From Acidimicrobiia bacterium (lineage in GTDB: Bacteria > Actinomycetota > Acidimicrobiia > Spongiisociales > JAENVV01), in the NCBI GenBank assembly GCA_016650365.1, contig JAENVV010000148.1, forward strand, positions 1 through 32,500: a stretch of 32,500 nt of DNA, read 5' to 3'. This document shows, piece after piece, positions 16,723 to 23,832 of the stretch. Made by a program: the position numbers and the translations under genes. The number at the start of each line of letters is the position of its first letter. The first letter of the stretch is position 1. Below the pieces are notes generated by a model. That model was given only the letters and a program-made list of their open reading frames with translations, ran no database searches and was not told the origin of the DNA.

Positions 16723-17316
16723 CTATAGCTCTGATCGTCCGGTTAGTGCTCTACCCAGGGTCACCGTGTCCGCGTAGTCGAGATCTCCGCCGACCGGCAA
16801 GCCAGAAGCCAGGCGGCTCACCTTGACTCCGAGCGGCTTGAATTCCCTGGCGATATACATGGATGTCGCATCGCCTTCAATGGTCGGGTTCGTTGCGCAG
16901 ATCAGCTCAGTGATGCCTTCGTTTTCGACCCGTCGTTTCAGCTCGTTGAAGCGAAGCTGGCCCGGTCCGATCCCATCAATCGGCGACAGGGCCCCTCCGA
17001 GGACGTGATAGCGACCGGCGAACTCTCTGGTCGACTCAATGACCGGAATGTCCTGAGCTCGTTCGACGACACAGACGATATCCGGGAGCCGTCGTACGTC
17101 TCGGCAGATGTTGCATTCGTCTCCGGCGGTCACGTTGTAACAGCGAGCGCACAGTCCGATTTGCTCCTTGACGTCGATGACTGCCTGAGCCAGGCGACGG
17201 GCGTCGGCTTCCTCTCCGTTGAGAAGATGAAACGCCAATCGTTGAGCCGACTTTCTACCTACACCAGGTAGCCGGGAGAGCTCGTCGATGAGTCTCTGGA
17301 TAGGTCCTTCAAACAT
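16723..17316 (-). CDS. recR: Recombination mediator protein RecR
   Basis: A 197-aa protein that works with RecO (and RecF) to load RecA on single-stranded DNA gaps. It shows the helix-hairpin-helix (LPGVGRKSAQRLAF), a four-cysteine zinc finger (CARCYN...CNIC) and a Toprim domain beginning VCVVERAQD and including ATNPTIEGDATSMYI. The start codon shares one base with the ebfC stop (TGATG). It is convergent with dnaX, 18 bases apart, with no obvious terminator between them. Confidence 0.96.
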   Translation of the reverse strand: MFEGPIQRLIDELSRLPGVGRKSAQRLAFHLLNGEEADARRLAQAVIDVKEQIGLCARCYNVTAGDECNICRDVRRLPDIVCVVERAQDIPVIESTREFAGRYHVLGGALSPIDGIGPGQLRFNELKRRVENEGITELICATNPTIEGDATSMYIAREFKPLGVKVSRLASGLPVGGDLDYADTVTLGRALTGRSEL

Positions 17317-17642
17317 CAGCCGAGCAAGCCGCCGAGGTCCAAACCACCGGTTAGCCCGCCCATCTGTTCGGCGGCGACGTCGCTAACGCCCCGAAGGGCG
17401 GTGTTGATAGCGGCTACGACCAGGTCACCTAGCATCTCCGGGTCGTCGGGGTCGATGACCGATGGGTCGATATTCACCGTCAGCACCTCTCCGGAGCCCT
17501 TCACGATGGCGGTGACCACGCCGCCCCCGGCCGAGCCCTGGAACTCACGCTCGGCCAACTCGGCTTGAGCGGTGGCGAGTTGCTCTTGCATTTTCTGGGC
17601 TTGCTTCATGAGTTGGCGCATGTCGGGTGGTCGCTGAGTCAT
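17316..17642 (-). CDS. ebfC: YbaB/EbfC family nucleoid-associated protein
   Basis: A 108-aa DNA-binding protein of the YbaB/EbfC family, a dimeric tweezer-shaped nucleoid factor. It has an N-terminal helix rich in Gln/Lys (MRQLMKQAQKMQEQLATAQAEL) and the family core GGGVVTAIVKGSGEVLTVNIDPSVID. A Gly/Leu-rich tail ends the protein. It is translationally coupled to recR, the usual partner. The ATG has no Shine-Dalgarno but lies six bases after a TACACT -10, so it is probably leaderless. Confidence 0.92.
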   Translation of the reverse strand: MTQRPPDMRQLMKQAQKMQEQLATAQAELAEREFQGSAGGGVVTAIVKGSGEVLTVNIDPSVIDPDDPEMLGDLVVAAINTALRGVSDVAAEQMGGLTGGLDLGGLLG

Positions 17643-17648
17643 GGCCTG

Positions 17649-17654
17649 AGTGTA
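17649..17654 (-). promoter_or_regulatory. Candidate leaderless -10 of ebfC-recR
   Basis: TACACT on the minus strand ends exactly six bases before ATG 17642. The same hexamer and spacing occur before the epimerase gene at 21706. Confidence 0.55.
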
Positions 17655-17683
17655 GAACGTCCCGGGAGAATCACGGTCGCGAG

Positions 17684-18343
17684 CTATTGGTCCATGGCGA
17701 TGCGAACGGCATCGTGCAAGGTGTCGGCAACCGGAAAGCCGGTGGCAACCAGGTCAGCGCGGTGATGTGACCCGGATGCAAACATCACCGCTGGAACCCG
17801 GTTGGCGCGGGCCGCCTCGGCGTCGTCCAGCGAGTCGCCGATGACGACGTATGCGCCGGGATCATCCGGAGCAGTCGGGTGAGCCAGCAGGGCGCTCAGG
17901 TGAGCGCTCATTGACGATGCTTTTAGGGCCCCACTGCCATCGCGCAGTCCATCGATGCGGATCATGTACCGGTCGACCCCGAACGTGACAGCTTGTTCCA
18001 GGACATGATCATGCGGGGCCATCGAGAGGAGCGATTGACTTTTTCCCTGCTCGGCGAGGTCCCCGAGGATCTGATGAGCACCGACGGAAAGCTCCGCTTC
18101 GACCATGCGTCTGGCGTAGGCCTCGTGGAACGTGTCGTCGAGTTGGCGCCATTCCGTGCCGGTGATCGGCCTCCCAAGCATCCGCTCGTAGAACACCGAC
18201 ACCGGGCGGGTGAAGAGTCTGGCGTGGTCTTCGAGGGTCAGGGTCGGGACTCCGAAGGCGGCGACCGTCTCGCTCACCGCGTCGACGACGACGTGAATAT
18301 CGTCGAGCAGAGTGCCGTTCCAGTCCCAGATGACATGTTGCAT
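17684..18343 (-). CDS. HAD family hydrolase (phosphoglycolate-phosphatase-like)
   Basis: A 219-aa HAD phosphatase with a helical cap domain. Motif I is VIWDWNGTLLDD: Asp7 is the nucleophile, while the residue two on is Asn9 instead of the usual acid/base Asp. This WDWNGTL form is a recurring subgroup. Motif II is near LLSMAPH, Lys in ALKAS is the likely motif III, and motif IV is YVVIGDSLDDAEAA. The substrate is unknown. It starts 51 bases after the glycosyltransferase gene and has its own leaderless-type promoter. Confidence 0.8.
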   Translation of the reverse strand: MQHVIWDWNGTLLDDIHVVVDAVSETVAAFGVPTLTLEDHARLFTRPVSVFYERMLGRPITGTEWRQLDDTFHEAYARRMVEAELSVGAHQILGDLAEQGKSQSLLSMAPHDHVLEQAVTFGVDRYMIRIDGLRDGSGALKASSMSAHLSALLAHPTAPDDPGAYVVIGDSLDDAEAARANRVPAVMFASGSHHRADLVATGFPVADTLHDAVRIAMDQ

Positions 18344-18349
18344 TCGAGC

Positions 18350-18355
18350 ACCCTA
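18350..18355 (-). promoter_or_regulatory. Candidate leaderless -10 of the HAD hydrolase gene
   Basis: TAGGGT on the minus strand fits TANNNT and ends six bases before ATG 18343. No Shine-Dalgarno is present. Confidence 0.45.
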
Positions 18356-18394
18356 CCGGTCGCCCGGTGTCTGGACGACTCTTGTGGTCGGGCC

Positions 18395-19489
18395 TCAGGG
18401 TCCGGCGAGATGGTCGATGACCTCGTCGTAGACCTCCCCGATGATTGGCCAGGCGAAGCGCTCAAGGGAGGGTCCTGCGATGTCGGTGATCGTCGATCGG
18501 TGGTGCGGATTGGTCAACGACGCCGCCAACAATTCGACTGCCTGGCCTGGCGTGTCGTATAGGCAGACGGGGTGGATCTGTTCGGGAAGTAGTTCGGGGT
18601 ACGAGAGACGTCGAGGCAGCACGGGAAACGCTCTGGCAGCGATGGCTTCGGCGACTCCGACCCCGAAGAATTCGTGGTTGGCGGTGCTGACGACGATGTC
18701 TGCCTCCGAGACCAAGCGGTCGTATTGGTGGGCGTCGGCGTAGCCGAATTGGATGATTCGATCCCCGAAATGTTGTTTGGTCGCTTCGAATTCGGTCGGG
18801 GTTTGTCGGAAGTTCTCGCCGGTCAAGGCCAGGCGAAAATCAATCCCCTGCTTGTCGACCGCGTACAGCATCTCAAACATCCCGATCGGGTCTTTGTCGT
18901 ACTCCCAACGCTGGTTCCACAACACGAGCGGGGGGAGTGACGGAATTTGACCCGGAGTCCGGATGGGGATCCCGACGCCGATCACCGCTGTCTTGTCGCG
19001 GACCCGGTCGATGAGGTGAAGTTGGCGGTAGTCGGGAAAATTCTTGAGGAAAGGCCCGACCGCGTCAAAGAAGGCGTCCTCGTGGTAGTGCGTGTTGAAC
19101 AGGATTTGGTCGGCGGCCACCATCGATCGCCAGTTGACGAATCCGTAGCTCAGATCTTCGCCCCGGGTCCGGGGTGAAAACGGGTAGGTCAGCTGGTTTT
19201 CGTGCATGTACAGCAACGACGGTGGGCTCCCGAGCTGCGATCCGGCCAGTCCGAGGAAGGTGGCGAGGTCAAGCATTGACGATGCCACGATCACGTCGGG
19301 TCGGCCTACTTCGTCAGCCAGTTCAAGCGCCTGATGGGCGAGGGTGACCGGTCCGCCGTGCATCCGCCACTTCCAAAACCGCCCTTCCATGGTGAGCAGG
19401 TGCACGTCGTGACGGGAGGTGGCTTTCCAACCGTCCGCCCACGCCTGATGTGACCCCGTGTAGTAGGGCTCAATGAGGAAGACTCGCAC
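18395..19489 (-). CDS. DUF3524 glycosyltransferase, tRNA-queuosine alpha-mannosyltransferase (QTMAN)-like
   Basis: A 364-aa GT-B glycosyltransferase. The N-terminal half carries the DUF3524 signature: IEPYYTGSHQAWADGW, then GRFWKWRMHGG, then MHENQLTYPF and NWRSMVAADQILFN. The C-terminal half is a GT4-like donor domain with VLWNQRWEYDKDP and VSTANHEFFGVGVAEAI, the latter being the nucleotide-sugar binding loop. The animal homologue (GTDC1/QTMAN) mannosylates queuosine in tRNA-Asp. The bacterial substrate is not established. I chose GTG 19489, seven bases after the glpX stop, because the family motif begins at once. A TTG at 19528 would overlap glpX. Confidence 0.85.
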   Translation of the reverse strand: MRVFLIEPYYTGSHQAWADGWKATSRHDVHLLTMEGRFWKWRMHGGPVTLAHQALELADEVGRPDVIVASSMLDLATFLGLAGSQLGSPPSLLYMHENQLTYPFSPRTRGEDLSYGFVNWRSMVAADQILFNTHYHEDAFFDAVGPFLKNFPDYRQLHLIDRVRDKTAVIGVGIPIRTPGQIPSLPPLVLWNQRWEYDKDPIGMFEMLYAVDKQGIDFRLALTGENFRQTPTEFEATKQHFGDRIIQFGYADAHQYDRLVSEADIVVSTANHEFFGVGVAEAIAARAFPVLPRRLSYPELLPEQIHPVCLYDTPGQAVELLAASLTNPHHRSTITDIAGPSLERFAWPIIGEVYDEVIDHLAGP

Positions 19490-19496
19490 CTGTGAG

Positions 19497-20483
19497 CTAC
19501 TCGTCGAGCGTGCCTTTGAGACGGTCAAGGCGATCCAGATTGTGGCGTGCGTGCATGAAGCGAATCGAGCCGGTCTTGGAGCGCATCACAACCGAGTGGG
19601 TGGTTGCGCCGTGGCCGAAGAAATCCACTCCTTGGAGGAGTTCGCCATCGGTGACACCGGTAGCTGCGAAAAAGATGTTCTTGCCGCTCACCAGATCCTT
19701 CAGGGTCAGGATCTGGTCGAGGTCGTGCCCGTTGTCGGCGGCGTACTGGTGTTCACTTTCGTCGCGCGGCCACAGCTTGCATTGAATCTCGCCCTCCATG
19801 GCCGTCAGCGCGGCGGCGGCGATCACCGCTTCGGGTGAACCACCGATCCCGAACAGTATGTCGATACCCGAATCGGGTTCAGCGGTGGCGATTGCCCCCG
19901 AAACGTCTCCATCCGAGATGAGTCGGATGCGGGCGCCGGCCTTCCGAACTGCGTCAATGAATGGTTGGTTGCGGGGGCGGTCGAGGATGATCGCCGTAAG
20001 GTCATCGATGTCTTTGTCACGAGCCTTGGCAACCTGGCGTAAGTTGTGCGCAACGGGGGCCTCGATATCAATCCACCCGGCCGCTTCGGGGCCGACGGCG
20101 ATTTTGTCCATATAGACAAGGCTTCCCGGGGAATACATGGTGCCGGCTTCGGCCAGGGCAATAACTGCGAGCGCCCCGGGTCGACCGGCCGCCGTCAGTG
20201 ACGTTCCGTCGATCGGGTCGACAGCCACGTCGACCTTGGGTCCAAATCCGGTCCCGACCTTCTCTCCGTTATAGAGCATCGGAGCTTCGTCCTTCTCGCC
20301 CTCACCGATGGCAATGGTGCCGTCGATGTCGATGGTTGAGAGGATGATTCGCATGGCGTCGACGGCGGCTTGGTCAGCTGCGATCTTGTCGCCTCGCCCT
20401 TGCCATCGAGCACCGGCAATGGCGGCTGATTCGGTGACTCTGGCCAGTTCCAGGCCTAGGTTTCGTTCGGGAACCTCTGTCAT
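19497..20483 (-). CDS. glpX: Class II fructose-1,6-bisphosphatase
   Basis: A 328-aa GlpX-type phosphatase that hydrolyses fructose-1,6-bisphosphate in gluconeogenesis. Diagnostic stretches are WQGRGDKIAADQAAVDAM, IGEGEKDEAPMLYNGE (a metal and substrate site) and DVAVDPIDGT, followed by GIGGSPEAVIAAAA and the C-terminal VMRSKTGS. The ATG at 20483 overlaps the thiolase stop by four bases (ATGA) and has GGAGG about seven bases upstream. Dual sedoheptulose-bisphosphatase activity is possible in some lineages. Confidence 0.94.
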   Translation of the reverse strand: MTEVPERNLGLELARVTESAAIAGARWQGRGDKIAADQAAVDAMRIILSTIDIDGTIAIGEGEKDEAPMLYNGEKVGTGFGPKVDVAVDPIDGTSLTAAGRPGALAVIALAEAGTMYSPGSLVYMDKIAVGPEAAGWIDIEAPVAHNLRQVAKARDKDIDDLTAIILDRPRNQPFIDAVRKAGARIRLISDGDVSGAIATAEPDSGIDILFGIGGSPEAVIAAAALTAMEGEIQCKLWPRDESEHQYAADNGHDLDQILTLKDLVSGKNIFFAATGVTDGELLQGVDFFGHGATTHSVVMRSKTGSIRFMHARHNLDRLDRLKGTLDE

Positions 20484-21655
20484 GCCGGGACCTCCAAAAT
20501 CAGGGCGTCGCCTTGTCCGCCGCCTCCACACAAGGTTACGGCGCCAAGGCCGCCTCCGCGCTCGCTGAGAGCGTTGATCAAACTGACGACCAATCGTGCG
20601 CCGGTGGCGCCGATCGGGTGGCCCAGCGCCACGGCTCCGCCGTGGACGTTCACACGATCTTCTGGTATTCCAAGCATCTGGGCTGACCAAAGCGCAACTG
20701 AAGCGAAAGCCTCGTTGATCTCGACGGCGTGGAGGTCGCCGGCCGAGAGGCCGGCCCGTTGGAGGGCGACCGCCAGAGCCTCGGCTGGCCGTTCGTGCAG
20801 GGAAGGATCGATGCCTCCGATCTGTCCGTAGGAGCGGATCTCGGCGAGGATATGGAGCCCTTCGGATTCGGCCGCCTGGCGGTCCGTCACGATGACCGCC
20901 GCCCCGCCATCTGAGATCTGGCTTGAGTTGCCGGCCGTAAGCGTGCCCGTCGCTCCGAAGGCCGGCCGTAGGCCTCCCAAGCTGTCGGTTGTCGTGCCGG
21001 CACGGATGCCTTCGTCCTCACTGATCACCAGCGCTGACCCTTTGCGTTGTGGTACCTCAACGGGCACGATCTCCTTCGAGAAGACTCCGTTGCGAGTGGC
21101 GGTCTCTGCGCGAACGTGACTCCTGGCGGACCACTCGTCCTGACGAAGGCGATCGATGCCAAGTTGGTCATTTTTGATGTCGGAAGCCTGGCCCATCGAA
21201 CAGCCATCGAACGAGCAGTAGAGGCCGTCGTGCATTATCACGTCGATGAGTTCTGCGTCTCCGAGGCGAGCCCCCCACCTGGCCTTGGGCATGACGTACG
21301 GAGCGTTCGACATCGATTCCATCCCGCCCGCAACGACAAATGTCGATTCGCCGAGCAACACGGATCGGTTGGCCATGCCAATGGCCGCCAGGCCCGAAAG
21401 ACACACTTTGTTGATGGTCACCGATGGGACCGTCATCGGCAGTCCAGCTTTCACGGCCGCCTGTCGGGCGGTGATCTGGCCTTCTCCTGCTTGGAGGACC
21501 TGGCCGAAAATGACCTCATCGATCCGACCTGGATCCAGGTCGCCCAGCGCCGCCCGAATGGCAATGGCGCCGAGTTCAACCGCTCGTAATGGGGCGAGAC
21601 CGCCGCCGAACTTTCCGATTGGTGTGCGCTTTGCACCAACGATGACTGCTGTCAT
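20480..21655 (-). CDS. Acetyl-CoA C-acetyltransferase (thiolase)
   Basis: A 391-aa thiolase that reversibly condenses two acetyl-CoA or cleaves 3-ketoacyl-CoA. The nucleophilic Cys lies in TINKVCLSGLAAI (near residue 87), the His in EINEAFASVALW, GGAVALGHPIGATGARL and the second Cys in VTLCGGGGQGDALI. The start MTAVIVGAKRTPIGKFGG is typical and follows GGAGG (RBS near 21661-21666). It heads an operon with glpX. It may act in ketogenesis, polyhydroxyalkanoate synthesis or beta-oxidation; the short-chain type is favoured. Confidence 0.92.
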   Translation of the reverse strand: MTAVIVGAKRTPIGKFGGGLAPLRAVELGAIAIRAALGDLDPGRIDEVIFGQVLQAGEGQITARQAAVKAGLPMTVPSVTINKVCLSGLAAIGMANRSVLLGESTFVVAGGMESMSNAPYVMPKARWGARLGDAELIDVIMHDGLYCSFDGCSMGQASDIKNDQLGIDRLRQDEWSARSHVRAETATRNGVFSKEIVPVEVPQRKGSALVISEDEGIRAGTTTDSLGGLRPAFGATGTLTAGNSSQISDGGAAVIVTDRQAAESEGLHILAEIRSYGQIGGIDPSLHERPAEALAVALQRAGLSAGDLHAVEINEAFASVALWSAQMLGIPEDRVNVHGGAVALGHPIGATGARLVVSLINALSERGGGLGAVTLCGGGGQGDALILEVPA

Positions 21656-21676
21656 GGATTCCTCCTGTAGTGGTCC

Positions 21677-21682
21677 ATCGTA
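21677..21682 (-). promoter_or_regulatory. Candidate -10 of the thiolase-glpX operon
   Basis: TACGAT on the minus strand is 21 bases upstream of the thiolase ATG, leaving room for the GGAGG ribosome site. It lies inside the promoter footprint of the divergent epimerase gene. Confidence 0.4.
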
Positions 21683-21693
21683 CTCAAGCCGTT

Positions 21694-21699
21694 TACACT
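21694..21699 (+). promoter_or_regulatory. Candidate leaderless -10 of the epimerase operon
   Basis: TACACT ends six bases before GTG 21706. No Shine-Dalgarno precedes that GTG, which supports leaderless initiation. Confidence 0.55.
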
Positions 21700-21705
21700 C
21701 GAATC

Positions 21706-22119
21706 GTGCGCCTGTACAACGTTGACCATGTGGGGATCGCCGTGTTTGATCTGGACGCGGCCCTGTCCGATTACGAACGCCTGTATGGCGTCTCTCCCTT
21801 GTACCGTGAAACGGTCGAGGCGCAGGGAGTCGAGGAGGCCATGATTCCGGTGGGTGGCTCGTTTGTGCAGCTTCTTCAGCCGTTATCGGCCGATTCTCCG
21901 GTCGGCCGGTTCCTGGCGAGTCGCGGCGAGGGTCTGCATCATCTGGCGTTTGCGGTTGATGACATTGAAGTGGCTTTGAGTGAGTTGGCCGAACAGGGCG
22001 CTCGCCTGGTGGATACCGTGCCACGACCCGGCGGACGTGGTGCCCGGATTGCCTTTGTGCACCCCTCGACTCTGGGCGGGACCCTCATTGAACTCGTAGA
22101 GTTGTCCCATGATCATTAG
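21706..22119 (+). CDS. mce: Methylmalonyl-CoA epimerase
   Basis: A 137-aa VOC-fold enzyme that interconverts (S)- and (R)-methylmalonyl-CoA between propionyl-CoA carboxylase and methylmalonyl-CoA mutase. Metal and substrate signatures are VDHVGIAVFDLDAAL near the start, GEGLHHLAFAVDDIE in the middle and GTLIELVE at the end, so the two beta-alpha-beta-beta-beta modules are complete. I chose GTG 21706 (RLYNVDHVGIAV follows directly). An earlier frame start at 21670 lies in the divergent promoter region. The next gene overlaps its 3' end by 11 bases and encodes an epsilon-like carboxylase subunit, which fits the pathway. Confidence 0.93.
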   Translation: MRLYNVDHVGIAVFDLDAALSDYERLYGVSPLYRETVEAQGVEEAMIPVGGSFVQLLQPLSADSPVGRFLASRGEGLHHLAFAVDDIEVALSELAEQGARLVDTVPRPGGRGARIAFVHPSTLGGTLIELVELSHDH

Positions 22120-22333
22120 AGGTGGTGCCGGGCCGCAGGAAGCTGCCGCGATAGCGGTCGTGGTTGCTTTGATCCACGAGGAAGAAGCAGCGCGACGACC
22201 CGCCTATCGGCCCGAGCCGTCTGCCTGGGTGGCGGCCGTCCGGCAGACTCGTAGTGGTCTCCGCGCCGCCCCTCCGCCTCCCAGCTCGGCAGTGGTGGGC
22301 AAGCCGAGTCGGTTCGTCGACCAAGCCCATTGA
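22109..22333 (+). CDS. Acyl-CoA carboxylase epsilon subunit-like small protein
   Basis: A 74-aa protein. Its start IIRGGAGPQEAAAIAVVVALI followed by a Pro/Arg-rich linker and WVAAVRQTRSG resembles the AccE/PccE epsilon subunits of actinobacteria, which bridge and activate the acyl-CoA carboxylase core. Typical family features are an RG-x-P-x-E-x-A-A-L-like first helix and a C-terminal tryptophan with basic residues. Both are present but degenerate, so the assignment is tentative. Overlap with mce supports a role in propionyl-CoA metabolism. The catalytic subunits are not in this window. Confidence 0.6.
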   Translation: MIIRGGAGPQEAAAIAVVVALIHEEEAARRPAYRPEPSAWVAAVRQTRSGLRAAPPPPSSAVVGKPSRFVDQAH

Positions 22334-23394
22334 AACTGCGCTCGGCGAATCGGCTATTTCTGGCGCTTTCGCTCATCGGGTTGATTGTGATAGCCGGGCT
22401 TCCATTTGGCGGATGGGTGCGGTGGTCGCTCACATCCGAACGACCCATCGACGTTCTCGTCTACGACTCGACCGTCGTTGACGATCTGCGTCGCGAGCAC
22501 AGTGGGGTAGGCCTGATGATGACATATCTGAAGGTGCCGTTCAACGGTGCCACCGACTATGTCGGGTCGGGTCCTGGCGGGCTTCCGTTCGGGACCTGGC
22601 CCGATGAACGCCCCGACCTTGTTTTGTTGGTGGACGCCTACGGGGTCTATGTGAATGAATTGGCTGACGTTGATGCGAACGGGACCGTCAGAGTCAGCCA
22701 GACGTTCCCACCATCGTTCGCTCGCGATGTAGCCCGATGGGCCGACGAGGGCACGGTGGTGATGGCTGAGTTCAACATGATGCATGAGCCGACCGATCCG
22801 GGGACTTCGGAGATGCTGCAGTCGATCTTCGGGATCGATGCCACCGGTTGGGTGGGGCGCGCCTTTGAGGATCTGCAGGATGCCGGCCCGCGTGTGCGGA
22901 GCCTTCATGCCGGTGCGTGGGACTATCAGGGACCGGGGATAGTCATTGTTGGATCCAGCGTTGGTACACGCACACGTGATCCGGCCCTCGTTGTGCTGCA
23001 ATCCGCCGATTTGGAGAGTCCCCGACCCCGCATCACCGGCAGTTCGGCGGACGAACGTGAAGAATTGGACGTTTCCTTTGACTCATGGTTTGCCCTTATA
23101 GAAGCGGATTCCGGTGCCGATACACAATTGTGGATCAACCTCCCGGTCAATGATCGGGGAACTGTTCTTCTCGAGGAATGGGGTATCGCCCAGCGTTCGC
23201 CTTTCCTCGTTTGGAATGACAACACGGTGTACGCGGCAGGCAATCTTGCTTCTACTCCGGCAGCATTTCCGGCGCGCCACATAGCGGGCGCGCTGCCGGT
23301 AATGAAGCGTTTGGCGGCTGACGGAAACGCGGCCTTGTTTTACCGCGTCTATGCACCGCTCGTCGAGCGGTTGGTTCAAATGGCAGATAGATGA
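22330..23394 (+). CDS. Unrecognised membrane-anchored extracytoplasmic protein
   Basis: A 354-aa protein that I do not recognise. Residues about 8-27 form one hydrophobic segment (LFLALSLIGLIVIAGLPFG), which suggests a signal anchor with the rest outside the membrane. The soluble part looks alpha/beta: IDVLVYDSTVV, PDLVLLVDAYGVY, GTVVMAEFNMMHEP and GIVIVGSSVG are alternating hydrophobic strands, as in flavodoxin-like or GATase1-like folds, but I see no catalytic triad. It is the first gene of a block leading to a GT2 synthase, so a role in polymer export or modification is an inference. TTG 22330 overlaps the preceding stop (TTGA), an unusual but plausible start. Confidence 0.7.
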   Translation: MKLRSANRLFLALSLIGLIVIAGLPFGGWVRWSLTSERPIDVLVYDSTVVDDLRREHSGVGLMMTYLKVPFNGATDYVGSGPGGLPFGTWPDERPDLVLLVDAYGVYVNELADVDANGTVRVSQTFPPSFARDVARWADEGTVVMAEFNMMHEPTDPGTSEMLQSIFGIDATGWVGRAFEDLQDAGPRVRSLHAGAWDYQGPGIVIVGSSVGTRTRDPALVVLQSADLESPRPRITGSSADEREELDVSFDSWFALIEADSGADTQLWINLPVNDRGTVLLEEWGIAQRSPFLVWNDNTVYAAGNLASTPAAFPARHIAGALPVMKRLAADGNAALFYRVYAPLVERLVQMADR

Positions 23395-23451
23395 GATAAC
23401 GAGCGACTAAATCCATCGACAGCGCCCGGGTGACGGTAGTGGAATTGGCGC

Positions 23452-23832
23452 ATGAACAAACCAAAGATTCTCGTCGTCGACGATGAACGGGCTGTTGCCT
23501 TTCTGTTGACGCGCTCCCTTGAGTCGGCCGGTTGTGAGGTGACTGCCCTCGCCGACGGTCTCGAGGCATACGAGCGCGCGTTGGCCGAACGATTCGATGT
23601 CATTCTGATTGATCATCTTTTGCCGGGACTGCTCGGCCAGGAAGTCGTGCAACGGTGGCGCCAGGCCGGCCTGGCAACCCCGGTCATCATCGTCTCGGGG
23701 GTCTCGAACGAAGAAGACATTGTGCGTTCACTCGAGTCAGGCGCCTCCGACTACGTTCGGAAACCCTTTTCGGTTCGGGAGATCATTGCCAGAGTGAAGG
23801 TGCAAATCCGCGATCGGCCTCAGAATGGCTGA
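23452..23832 (+). CDS. Orphan receiver-domain response regulator without output domain
   Basis: A 126-aa single receiver domain. Conserved residues are D10-D11 (metal), D54 (phospho-acceptor, in LIDHLLPG), S82 (VSG) and K104 (KPF). The usual Tyr lies at 101. There is no DNA-binding or enzymatic domain, so output must be by protein contact. No histidine kinase is encoded in the window. Its stop overlaps the ATG of the HEAT-repeat gene by eight bases, which strongly suggests that the two products act together. No clear ribosome-binding site precedes the ATG. Confidence 0.9.
   Translation: MNKPKILVVDDERAVAFLLTRSLESAGCEVTALADGLEAYERALAERFDVILIDHLLPGLLGQEVVQRWRQAGLATPVIIVSGVSNEEDIVRSLESGASDYVRKPFSVREIIARVKVQIRDRPQNG

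Noticed and set aside
20484-22024. Long N-terminal extension of the thiolase and GlpX frames
   Set aside because: The extended parts are low-complexity Arg/Pro-rich, and clear ribosome sites precede ATG 21655 and ATG 20483.
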